Shown here piece after piece: positions 34,619 to 41,906 of a stretch of 64,000 nt of DNA. Position numbers and translations under genes: made by a program. The notes beneath the pieces are model-generated. The model was not told the DNA's origin. It did not search any database and worked only from the letters and a program-made list of their open reading frames with translations. The stretch lies in assembly GCA_016790175.1 (NCBI GenBank), contig JAEUPI010000074.1, positions 28,728-92,727 of the forward strand. The letters are read 5' to 3'. Numbering within the stretch: position 1 is the stretch's first letter; every line of letters begins with the position of its first letter. The stretch comes from Burkholderiaceae bacterium (GTDB lineage Bacteria > Pseudomonadota > Gammaproteobacteria > Burkholderiales > Burkholderiaceae_C).

Positions 34619-35368
34619 ATGTTGTCTGCACTCTACGGACTCTTCGTCTACCTGTTCTTCCTCGCCACCTTCGTCTACGCGATCGGCTTCGTCGGCAATC
34701 TGCCGCTGCTGCCGAAGACCATCGACAGCGGGCCGAGCGGCCCCTGGCTCGAGGCCCTGCTGGTGAACGTTGCGCTGCTCGCGGTCTTTGCCGTGCAGCA
34801 CAGCGTGATGGCCCGACGCTCGTTCAAGCGCTGGTTCACGCGCCTCGTTCCCGAGCCGGTGGAACGCAGCAGCTTCGTGCTCGCCGCCTCGCTCGCGTTG
34901 GCGCTGCTGCTGTGGCAATGGCGGCCGATCAACGAACCGATGGTGTGGCAGGTCACCGACCCGCTGGGCCGGCTGGCGCTGCACGCGGTGTTCTGGGCCG
35001 GATGGGCGGTGCTCCTGACCAGCACGTTCCTGATCAACCACTTCGAGCTGTTCGGTCTGCGCCAGGTGTGGACGCACCTGCGTGGCACGGCAATGCCCGC
35101 CCCGGACTTCCGCACGCCGCTGTTCTATCGCCACGTGCGGCATCCGATCTACCTCGGCTTCGTGCTCGCCTTCTGGGCCACGCCTGCAATGAGCGCCGGG
35201 CACCTGCTGTTCGCCGCCGCCTGCACCGGCTACATCCTGGTCGGGATCTGGTTCGAGGAACGCGACTTGATCGCGCAGTTCGGCGAGCGTTATCGTCTCT
35301 ACCGCGAACAGGCCGGAATGCTGCTGCCGAAGTTCGGCCGTCGCAGCAGTGGGCCGGTTCAGCGCTGA
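34619..35368 (+). CDS. mddA: Methanethiol S-methyltransferase (NnrU/ICMT-like membrane enzyme)
   Basis: A 249-residue integral membrane protein with about five hydrophobic helices. The start (LYGLFVYLFFLATFVYAIGFVGN), QHSVMARRSFKRWFTR, STFLINHFELFGLRQV and FYRHVRHPIYLGF with EERDLIAQFGERYRLYR match the MddA type of the NnrU/isoprenylcysteine-methyltransferase-like family. MddA methylates methanethiol to dimethyl sulfide with SAM. ATG 34619 has GGAGG six bases upstream. The family assignment is firm; the exact substrate is inferred from overall similarity. Confidence 0.8.
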   Translation: MLSALYGLFVYLFFLATFVYAIGFVGNLPLLPKTIDSGPSGPWLEALLVNVALLAVFAVQHSVMARRSFKRWFTRLVPEPVERSSFVLAASLALALLLWQWRPINEPMVWQVTDPLGRLALHAVFWAGWAVLLTSTFLINHFELFGLRQVWTHLRGTAMPAPDFRTPLFYRHVRHPIYLGFVLAFWATPAMSAGHLLFAAACTGYILVGIWFEERDLIAQFGERYRLYREQAGMLLPKFGRRSSGPVQR

Positions 35369-35413
35369 CCCCGCTGGTCTACAGTTGGCGGACCATCCCT
35401 CGGAGAGTCCGCC

Positions 35414-36979
35414 ATGTCCGACAGCCTTCGCCGCCAGACGCTGGCTGACCTGCTGCGCCGCACCGCCCAGCGCCTGCCGCACAAACCGGGCATCCGGTGC
35501 GGCGACACCACCTGGACCTGGCAGGCGTTCGACGCCGTGGTCTCGCGCGTGGCGGCCGGACTGCAGGCCGAAGGCGTGGCGGCGGGCGAGCGCGTGGCGG
35601 TACTCGCGCGCAACTCGCACGGCTTTGCCGCGCTGCGCTTCGCGTTGGCGCGCATCGGTGCCGTGCTGGTGCCGGTGAACTTCATGCTCAATGCCGACGA
35701 GGCCGCCTACATCCTTCGGCATGCCGGTGCGAAGATGCTGGCGGTGGACAGCGGCCTGGCCGAGCTGGGCCGCGCCGCCGCGTCCAAGGACACGCAAGTC
35801 CGCCGGCTGCTGTGGCTGCCGTCGGAGCAGGCGGGCGACCCGATTGCCGGCGCCCTCGATTTCCATCGACTCGCCGATTGCGCGGCACCAGTGGACGAGC
35901 CGGCGATCGACCGCGATGCGCTGCTCCAGATCGTCTACACCAGCGGCACCGAGTCGGCACCGAAGGGCGCGATGCTCACGCACGGCGCGGTGATCGACCA
36001 GTACGTGAGCTGCATCGTCGACGGCGAGATGGCCGAGGGCGACACCGTGCTGCACGCGCTGCCGCTGTACCACTGCGCGCAACTCGACGTGTTCCTCGGT
36101 CCTTGCGTGTACCTTGGCGCCACCAGCCTGATCACGGCGTCACCGACGCCCGACAACCTGCTGCCGCTGATCGCCCGGCATCGCATCAACAGCTTCTTCG
36201 CACCGCCCACGGTGTGGATCGCTCTGCTGCGCTCGCCGCTGTTCGACCAGCTCGACCTGTCGCACCTGCGCAAGGGCTATTACGGTGCGTCGATCATGCC
36301 GGTGGCGGTGATGCGGGAGATCGGACAGCGGCTGCCCCACATCCGCCTGTGGAACTTCTATGGGCAGACCGAGATCGCGCCGCTGGCTACCGTGCTCAAG
36401 CCCGAGGACCAGCTGCGCAAGCCCGGCTCGGCCGGCCGGCCCGCGCTGAACGTGGAAACGCGCGTCGTCGACGACGCGATGCGTGACGTGGCTCCGGGCG
36501 CGGTAGGCGAGATCGTGCACCGCTCGCCGCAACTGCTGCAGGGCTACTTCAACGACCCCGATCGCAGCGCCGCGGCGTTCGAGGGGGGCTGGTTCCACTC
36601 CGGCGACCTGGCGACGATCGACGACGAGGGCTACATCACCGTCGTCGATCGCAAGAAGGACATGATCAAGACCGGCGGCGAGAACGTCGCGAGCCGCGAG
36701 GTCGAGGAGGCGCTCTACCGCCTCGAGGGCGTGAGCGAGGTCGCGGTGGTCGGCCTGCCGCATCCACGCTGGATCGAGGCCGTGACCGCGATCATCGTCG
36801 TCAAGCCCGGGCACACGCTCAGCGAAGCCCAGGTGCTCGCGCACGCGGCGCAGCAGCTGTCGGGCTTCAAGTGCCCGAAGGCGGCGGTCTTCGTCGATGC
36901 GCTGCCCAAGAACCCGAGCGGCAAGCTGCTCAAGCGCGAGCTGCGGCAACGCTATCAGGCACAGTTCGAGAAGGCCTGA
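35414..36979 (+). CDS. Acyl-CoA synthetase (AMP-forming, FadD-like)
   Basis: A 521-residue ANL-superfamily ligase. The P-loop YTSGTESAPKGAMLTH (about residue 175), NFYGQTEIAPLA, the GWFHSGDLATID motif, VVDRKKDMIKTGGENVASREVEEAL and the catalytic lysine in PKNPSGKLLKREL are all present, so it is expected to be active. It joins a carboxylic acid to CoA through an acyl-adenylate. Chain length or aromatic preference cannot be told. Start ATG 35414 lies 45 bp past mddA. A long-chain or medium-chain fatty acid is the default guess. Confidence 0.88.
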   Translation: MSDSLRRQTLADLLRRTAQRLPHKPGIRCGDTTWTWQAFDAVVSRVAAGLQAEGVAAGERVAVLARNSHGFAALRFALARIGAVLVPVNFMLNADEAAYILRHAGAKMLAVDSGLAELGRAAASKDTQVRRLLWLPSEQAGDPIAGALDFHRLADCAAPVDEPAIDRDALLQIVYTSGTESAPKGAMLTHGAVIDQYVSCIVDGEMAEGDTVLHALPLYHCAQLDVFLGPCVYLGATSLITASPTPDNLLPLIARHRINSFFAPPTVWIALLRSPLFDQLDLSHLRKGYYGASIMPVAVMREIGQRLPHIRLWNFYGQTEIAPLATVLKPEDQLRKPGSAGRPALNVETRVVDDAMRDVAPGAVGEIVHRSPQLLQGYFNDPDRSAAAFEGGWFHSGDLATIDDEGYITVVDRKKDMIKTGGENVASREVEEALYRLEGVSEVAVVGLPHPRWIEAVTAIIVVKPGHTLSEAQVLAHAAQQLSGFKCPKAAVFVDALPKNPSGKLLKRELRQRYQAQFEKA

Positions 36980-37030
36980 ACGCTGGAACACCCGGCGCGC
37001 TCGGTGCGTCGGTCGTCGGTATCAGCACCC

Positions 37031-37047
37031 GGCGCGCTCAGCGCGCC
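37031..37047. other. Hairpin centred on the tlpA-like stop codon
   Basis: GGCGCGC-TCA-GCGCGCC is a perfect 7-bp stem whose loop is the stop codon (complement of TCA, 37038-37040) of the minus-strand thioredoxin gene. It could end transcripts between convergent genes, but it lacks a T-run. A 14-bp direct repeat (CACCCGGCGCGCTC) at 36989-37002 and 37026-37039 overlaps it. Confidence 0.35.
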
Positions 37048-37538
37048 GCGCGCCCCAGCGCCTCGACGATCGCGGCCTCGAGTTCAGCGCGATCTTCGTC
37101 GCGAAAGCCCGTGTGCTGGCGGATCACCCGGCCGTCGGCGCCCACGAGCACCGAAGTCGGCATGCCCTTGACCGCGAATCGCTTCGGCGCGTCGCCGGCG
37201 GCGTCGAACGCGATCGCAAAGCGCGCCGGCACTTCGGCCAGGAAACGATCGGCATCGGCGCGTTCGCGGTCGACGTTGACGCCCACCACCTGCAGGCCTC
37301 GGGCGCCGTACCGCGCCTGCATGTCGTTGAGCCACGGGAACGACCGTCGGCACGGTGCACACCACGAGGCCCAGAAGTCGACGAACACCACTCGGCCTTT
37401 CAAGGCGCCACTGTCCACCGGGCCTTGCAGACCCGGCAGGTTCAGCAGCGGCGCCGATGTGCCGACCTCCACAGCCGCCACCGGCAGCGCCGCACCGATC
37501 ACCAGCGCCGCCAACCCGGCGACCACGACTCTACGCAT
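37038..37538 (-). CDS. TlpA-like thioredoxin-fold protein, periplasmic
   Basis: A 166-residue protein with a signal peptide (VVVAGLAALVIGAALPVAAVEV) and a TlpA/ResA thioredoxin domain: VVFVDFWASWCAPCRRSFPWLN (CxxC with redox-active cysteines) and VKGMPTSVLVGADGRVI (cis-Pro region). ATG 37538 has GGGAGG seven bases upstream. It is the last gene of the DUF4266-DUF3570-ApbE-TlpA unit and presumably supplies reducing or oxidising equivalents to a partner in that system, perhaps the cysteines of the DUF4266 lipoprotein. Confidence 0.88.
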   Translation of the reverse strand: MRRVVVAGLAALVIGAALPVAAVEVGTSAPLLNLPGLQGPVDSGALKGRVVFVDFWASWCAPCRRSFPWLNDMQARYGARGLQVVGVNVDRERADADRFLAEVPARFAIAFDAAGDAPKRFAVKGMPTSVLVGADGRVIRQHTGFRDEDRAELEAAIVEALGRAAR

Positions 37539-37555
37539 GCTTGGCCTCCCATTCG

Positions 37556-38458
37556 TCATCGCAAAACCCAGTGCGGCACACCCTGACCGGCCAGCCATTC
37601 CTCCGCGCGCGGCCCCTGCAGCATGGCCAGTGTGGCGAGCGTGCCGGCCTCGGTGCAGCGGCCCGCGGCCACCGTGACCGAACGCGGCGCGCCGCGCACC
37701 GGCCAACCGTCACGCGGATCGAGGATGTGCCCGTAGCGCACGCCATCCTTCAGCAGGTAGCGCCGTGCGTCGCCGCTCGTGGCCAGGGCACCCGCGCTCA
37801 GATCCAGCCTCAGCACGGCCGAGCGTTGCTGCGCGTCCGGCCGCTCGACACCGACCTGCCACGCACGGCCGTCGGCCCGAAGCCCCGAGACGGCGAGATC
37901 GCCGCCGAAGTTCACCAGCATCGGCAACGCTGCCTGCGACCGCAGCAATGCGAGCACACGATCGACGGCATATTCCTTGCCGATGCCGCCAAGATCGATC
38001 TCCATGCCCGGGGGCAGCACGATCTTCGGTCGCTGCCAGTGCAGCTTGTGCCAGCCGATCCGCTCGACGAGCACACGCACCCGATCGGCCGTGGGCACGC
38101 GGTCGCTGCCGTCGAACCGCCAGGCTTCGCGCAGCACGCCGCTGGTCACGTCGAACAGACCATCGCTCATCGCATGGCAAGCGGCCGCATAGTCGAGCAG
38201 CAGCGCCGTCTCGTCGTCGACAGCCACCGGCTCGCCGCGCGAGCGATGCAGCATCGCGATCACGCTGTCGTCGCGATAGCGGCTGAACTTGGCCTCGATG
38301 CGAAGAGCCTCGGCGGCCGCCGCCTCGAGCAGCACACGGGCCTGCGCCTCGTCGGCCCCTTCGACCAGCAACTCGCAGGGACTGGCCATCGCCTTGAATC
38401 GGCCACGCCAGGCGCCGGCGCCCAGCGGCTCGAGCGCGGTCTCGGCCGCCATCGCCAC
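37556..38458 (-). CDS. apbE: FAD:protein FMN transferase (ApbE family)
   Basis: A 300-residue ApbE-type protein: AMASPCELLVEG, EAKFSRYRDDSVIAMLHRS, GLFDVTSGVLREAWRF, MEIDLGGIGKEYAVDRV, FGGDLAVSG and GHILDPRDGWPV are the family motifs (FAD and Mg sites). It transfers FMN from FAD to a Ser/Thr of an extracytoplasmic target. No lipobox or obvious signal peptide is seen, which is unusual for a periplasmic ApbE. GTG 38458 has GAGG seven bases upstream; ATG 38452 is an alternative. It follows the DUF3570 gene by 9 bp. Confidence 0.9.
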   Translation of the reverse strand: MAMAAETALEPLGAGAWRGRFKAMASPCELLVEGADEAQARVLLEAAAAEALRIEAKFSRYRDDSVIAMLHRSRGEPVAVDDETALLLDYAAACHAMSDGLFDVTSGVLREAWRFDGSDRVPTADRVRVLVERIGWHKLHWQRPKIVLPPGMEIDLGGIGKEYAVDRVLALLRSQAALPMLVNFGGDLAVSGLRADGRAWQVGVERPDAQQRSAVLRLDLSAGALATSGDARRYLLKDGVRYGHILDPRDGWPVRGAPRSVTVAAGRCTEAGTLATLAMLQGPRAEEWLAGQGVPHWVLR

Positions 38459-38467
38459 TCAATCGCC

Positions 38468-39781
38468 TCAAAAGTCGCGCGTGTAGCCGACCACGACCGT
38501 CGTCGCTTTCAGCGCGGGTGCCACGTCCAGCGTCTGCAGCACGCCGGGTGCATCGGCCGGCTTCTTCTGCGATTGGCGGTACGCCTGCACGCGCAGCGTG
38601 AGTTCGCTGCGGGTCGACAGCGGCATGCCGAACTTGAGGCCCAGCGTCTGCCCGGTGAATGCCGCCAGGCGATGATCGGCCGACGCGTTCGCGAGGCCGG
38701 TGCTCTGCGTCGTGCTCGACCAGTCGCGACCCTCGACGAGCCAGGGGCGCCAGAAGTCGGCCGCCGTCTGCTTGTACAAGCGCAGCTGCGGCTCGATGTG
38801 GCGGCCGCCCCCGAGCTCGAAGCGATAGCGTGCATCGAGCGTGTGCGATCGCACGCCCCAGTCGTCGCGATAGTAGCGATAGGCCACGTCGACCACGTCT
38901 TCGCGCAGGTGGAGCTTGTTCTGCCAATACAAGCTCAGCCGGCTTCGCGAATCGGGCCGCAACTCGTTCACGTAGCGGTCGCCGGTCACCAGGCCGCTCG
39001 TGGCGTCGACCACCGAGAGGATCTTGTACGGGTCGGTGTGGGTGCCGCTGCCGCGCCCCCAGCCGAGATTCAGCTGGGTCAGCCAGTTGCGGCTCATCAC
39101 CTGCGTCAGGCCGAGCAGCAGGTCGAACACGTTGCGCGACGCACTGCCGCTGCGCGGCGCCCCGAACACGTAGGCGGGCCGCAGCCCCTGCGGCGCACCG
39201 CCCACGGCGCGAATGCGGTCGGCCTCGAAGGCCAGGCCCACCGAGACCGTGGTGTTCTTGTCGAACAGGTCCTGTGCCACCGCTGCATTGACGCCGAGCG
39301 ACTGGAAGTCGTACTCCGCCGACACATTGGCGCCGAGCGCCAAGCGGCGCTTGTCGCCGAATGGCCGCTCGAGCGTGAACGCCAGTGCGCCGCGCGTGTC
39401 GCGAAAGCTCGGGTCCAGCGGCGTGCGGCCGGCATCGATCACATAGGTGCTCTCGCCCGAGGGCGACGTGAAGGTCTGCGGCGACGGCTGCGGCGCCGCA
39501 CCGTTCGGCGACGCACCGGTGAGTGCATCGAGCGTCAGCTTGAGGCCCAGCGTCTGGTCGTTGCCATCGGTGCGGCGCAGACTCACCACCGGCTCGACCG
39601 CACTGACACGACCGCCACCTTCCTTGTACAGCAGCAGCGCGCTGTCGCCGCGCCACACGGGGCTGGCGGCTGCGGGCTGCGCCACCGCGGGTGTGAGCAC
39701 CGGGGCCAGCAGTGCCGCACTGGCCGCGGCAAGCGCGGCGCGGACCGATCGGGTGGCGGGTGCAGCAGCGCTCAGTTGCAT
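38468..39781 (-). CDS. DUF3570 outer-membrane beta-barrel protein
   Basis: A 437-residue exported protein (signal ALAAASAALLAPVLTPAVAQPA) with the DUF3570 pattern: WRGDSALLLYKEGGGRVSAVEP, LTLDALTGASPNGA, and many amphipathic strands (LDARYRFELGGGRHIEPQLRLYKQ) ending in VVVGYTRDF with a terminal Phe, typical of barrel insertion. It starts at ATG 39781, overlapping the DUF4266 stop by 10 bp, so the pair is translationally coupled. Function is not established; presence beside ApbE suggests a redox role at the outer membrane. Confidence 0.85.
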   Translation of the reverse strand: MQLSAAAPATRSVRAALAAASAALLAPVLTPAVAQPAAASPVWRGDSALLLYKEGGGRVSAVEPVVSLRRTDGNDQTLGLKLTLDALTGASPNGAAPQPSPQTFTSPSGESTYVIDAGRTPLDPSFRDTRGALAFTLERPFGDKRRLALGANVSAEYDFQSLGVNAAVAQDLFDKNTTVSVGLAFEADRIRAVGGAPQGLRPAYVFGAPRSGSASRNVFDLLLGLTQVMSRNWLTQLNLGWGRGSGTHTDPYKILSVVDATSGLVTGDRYVNELRPDSRSRLSLYWQNKLHLREDVVDVAYRYYRDDWGVRSHTLDARYRFELGGGRHIEPQLRLYKQTAADFWRPWLVEGRDWSSTTQSTGLANASADHRLAAFTGQTLGLKFGMPLSTRSELTLRVQAYRQSQKKPADAPGVLQTLDVAPALKATTVVVGYTRDF

Positions 39782-40002
39782 CCACAGCCTCCGCCGCCGA
39801 AGCTGCGGCCGCCCGTGGCCGCCTCCTTGCTGAAATAGATGTGATCGTCGATCGCATCGATCAGCGGCGAGACCGACAGCTGCATCGAGGGCTTCGCGAG
39901 CCGATCGCGCTCCCAGGGTTGCACACCGAGATTTGCACAGCCCGCCAGGCACAGGGCAGCCACAGCGGCTGCGGCCGCACGGATCCGGAAGACAGGAAGC
40001 AT
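39772..40002 (-). CDS. DUF4266 small lipoprotein with C-terminal GGGCGCN motif
   Basis: A 76-residue lipoprotein: signal and lipobox ALCLAGC (Cys near 20), then NLGVQPWERDRLAKPSMQLS, and a glycine/cysteine tail SFGGGGCGCN at the very C-terminus. The WERDRLAKP region and Cys-rich tail define DUF4266. Whether the terminal cysteines are a metal, disulfide or cofactor site is unknown. ATG 40002 gives the most plausible lipoprotein signal; longer in-frame extensions are unlikely. It leads the four-gene unit with DUF3570, ApbE and TlpA-like genes. Confidence 0.82.
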   Translation of the reverse strand: MLPVFRIRAAAAAVAALCLAGCANLGVQPWERDRLAKPSMQLSVSPLIDAIDDHIYFSKEAATGGRSFGGGGCGCN

Positions 40003-40174
40003 GGAAGATGGCACGGCGCCACGATGGGCCCGTGCATGGAGACGACGACCCGCGACTGTGCGCACCGGCCCTGAAGGTCGTCTGAAGCCTGGGGCCATGC
40101 GCCGACGCGAGTGTGACGGACTGTGACGTCGCGTGCGAGTTCGATGCCGACCGCGACACCGCTACCATCGTGGC

Positions 40175-40801
40175 ATGACATGCCTTGCATGCGTTCGTGC
40201 CGCGATCGTTGCCGGTGCAACTGTTCTCGCCGCATCCGCCGCGCTGGCGCAGCAGGCGTTGACGTTGTATGGCGGCGTGCGCACTGGCAGTGGCTTCGAA
40301 ACGGCCGGTTCCCAACAGACCTCGCTCGAGCTGGCGAGCCGCCCGGCGGCGTCACTGGCCCTCGAACTGCCCTACGACGGCAGCCGCCAGCTGCAGTGGT
40401 TTGCATCGCATCAGCGCACGCGGCTCGACCTGGGCGCCACCGCCGCCGTCGGGACGCCGAGCGAGCTGCCGCTGGAACTCAGTGTCCTGCACTTCGGCGG
40501 CGTCAATTGGTTCGACGGGCCGGTGGGGCGCGGACCCTACGTCAGCGGCGGCCTCGGCCTCACGCACTTGACCCCTCGACTGCCGGGCACCAGCTCGCGT
40601 ACACGCGCCTCGATGAGCGTCGGCATCGGCTGGCAGTGGGCTGCGGCCTCGCAGGTCGCATTGCGGTCCGAACTGCGTGGTTATGCCACGTTGATCCGCA
40701 GCGACGGCGCGTTCTTCTGCTCGGGGGGATGCACCGTCTCGATCCGCGGCGACACGCTGGTGCAGATCGAGGCGATGGTCGGGCTGACCCTGGGCTTCTA
40801 G
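40175..40801 (+). CDS. Small outer-membrane beta-barrel protein
   Basis: A 208-residue exported protein with a signal peptide (AAIVAGATVLAASAALAQQ). The mature part consists of alternating strands (LTLYGGVRTGSGFET, RTRLDLGATAAVG, GPYVSGGLGLTHL, ASMSVGIGWQWA) ending in VGLTLGF with the terminal Phe of an outer-membrane barrel, like OmpW or porin-family small barrels. ATG 40175 lies about 45 bp after two TGTGACG repeats. It converges on a DNA-binding protein gene, overlapping by 4 bp. No specific ligand can be assigned. Confidence 0.72.
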   Translation: MTCLACVRAAIVAGATVLAASAALAQQALTLYGGVRTGSGFETAGSQQTSLELASRPAASLALELPYDGSRQLQWFASHQRTRLDLGATAAVGTPSELPLELSVLHFGGVNWFDGPVGRGPYVSGGLGLTHLTPRLPGTSSRTRASMSVGIGWQWAAASQVALRSELRGYATLIRSDGAFFCSGGCTVSIRGDTLVQIEAMVGLTLGF

Positions 40802-41244
40802 CGCAACTCGGCCAGCCGCGCATTGGCCTCACGCTTGCCGATCGTGCGCATCTTGGCGATCGCCTCGATGTTCTTCGCGCGCGGGCGGGCGCTGCCCTCT
40901 TCCCATTTGTAGATCGACTGGCCCGACGCCCCGACGAGCAGACCGAAGTCGTGAGCCGACAGGCCCAGGCGCTTGCGGTGCGAAGCCAGGCCCTTGGCGC
41001 TGAAGCGCCGGCCGGCGCCCGATTCGTCGTCGGCCGCCGGCGCCGCGCGCACACGCGCGGTACTGCGATTCACGCTGCGCAACTGCTGCTCCAGCGACTG
41101 GCAGCGGCGCTTCAACGCGGCGATTTCGCTGCGGTAGGCGCTCGTGGCCTTCTTCAGCGGCTCGGTGCCGGCGCGGACTTCCTTGCGCGCCACGCGGGCG
41201 ATCTCGGACTTAAGAATCGATGCAATGTTCGGCATATCCGCCAT
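40798..41244 (-). CDS. XRE-type DNA-binding protein with N-terminal coiled coil
   Basis: A 148-residue protein. Residues about 1-60 are a charged helix or coiled coil (SEIAALKRRCQSLEQQLRSVN); residues about 85-135 form a helix-turn-helix of the XRE/Cro type (ASHRKRLGLSAHDFGLLVGASGQSIYKWEEGSARPRAKNIEAIAK). It is probably a small regulator; some related proteins are annotated simply as 'helix-turn-helix domain protein'. ATG 41244 is used; ATG 41235 is in frame. No target operator is evident. Confidence 0.8.
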   Translation of the reverse strand: MADMPNIASILKSEIARVARKEVRAGTEPLKKATSAYRSEIAALKRRCQSLEQQLRSVNRSTARVRAAPAADDESGAGRRFSAKGLASHRKRLGLSAHDFGLLVGASGQSIYKWEEGSARPRAKNIEAIAKMRTIGKREANARLAELR

Positions 41245-41351
41245 TGTGCCCCGAAGCGCTCACCCTCTTTGGCGCGTGGGCCAAGCTGGTGGATCCCACG
41301 AGGAAGAAATCGCCCCTTAAGGCGCAACAAGTTGTAGGCGAATGCGGGTCT

Positions 41352-41906
41352 TCACCAGTGGCGCACACGCCCGCTGTCGAGGTGCACGAAACTTTCACGC
41401 GGGTAGTAACCCACGCCACCGGCACGCAGTTGCAGCGCGGCATCGCGCAGCTCCGCCAACGCCGTGCCCCGCAGCCGCACATCGATGGCGCGGCCCTCCA
41501 GGTGCAGGCTGCGCTGCGCCACGCCACCGCCGCGGCTGGCGCGCAAATGTGCATTGGTGGCCGCGGCACGATAGCCCGAGATCACCTCGAACGGCTGCGT
41601 GCTGCCGAACGCGAGGCGCACCTGGTGCAGCTGGTCGAGCACCAGCGGGTCGATCGAACCGATCGCGCCGCTGTAGTGGTCGCGCAGGAAATGATTGACC
41701 GCCATCATGGCCGACGGCACCGGCTGGCCGCCGACGGCATAGGTGATTTCCAGCGATTCACGGGTATGCGTATGCACCAGCGCGAGCGATCGCGATCCGG
41801 CCGCGCGCGCCGGCAAGGCCAGCGCGGCACAGGCGGCGACCGTGGCGGCACCTGCGCCATGGCGCAGAAAGCCGCGGCGGCGAAGGCCCAGCGGTGAACC
41901 GTTCAT
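41352..41906 (-). CDS. mepK: Murein endopeptidase MepK-like (DUF882, peptidase M15 fold), Tat-exported
   Basis: A 184-residue protein with a twin-arginine signal (LRRRGFLRHG, then AACAALALPARA). The zinc-site residues are visible as SGYRAAATNAHLRA, SLHLEGRAIDVRL (His and Asp ligands) and GVGYYPRESFVHLDSG (third His). MepK cleaves 3-3 (mDAP-mDAP) crosslinks in peptidoglycan. The ATG overlaps the stop of the L,D-transpeptidase gene (ATGA), the same pairing as ycbB-ycbK in E. coli, so the enzymes that make and cut 3-3 crosslinks are co-produced. Confidence 0.85.
   Translation of the reverse strand: MNGSPLGLRRRGFLRHGAGAATVAACAALALPARAAGSRSLALVHTHTRESLEITYAVGGQPVPSAMMAVNHFLRDHYSGAIGSIDPLVLDQLHQVRLAFGSTQPFEVISGYRAAATNAHLRASRGGGVAQRSLHLEGRAIDVRLRGTALAELRDAALQLRAGGVGYYPRESFVHLDSGRVRHW

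Noticed and set aside
38468-40315. 615-residue version of the DUF3570 protein
   Set aside because: The N-terminal 178 residues overlap DUF4266 and the promoter region; the signal peptide begins at ATG 39781.
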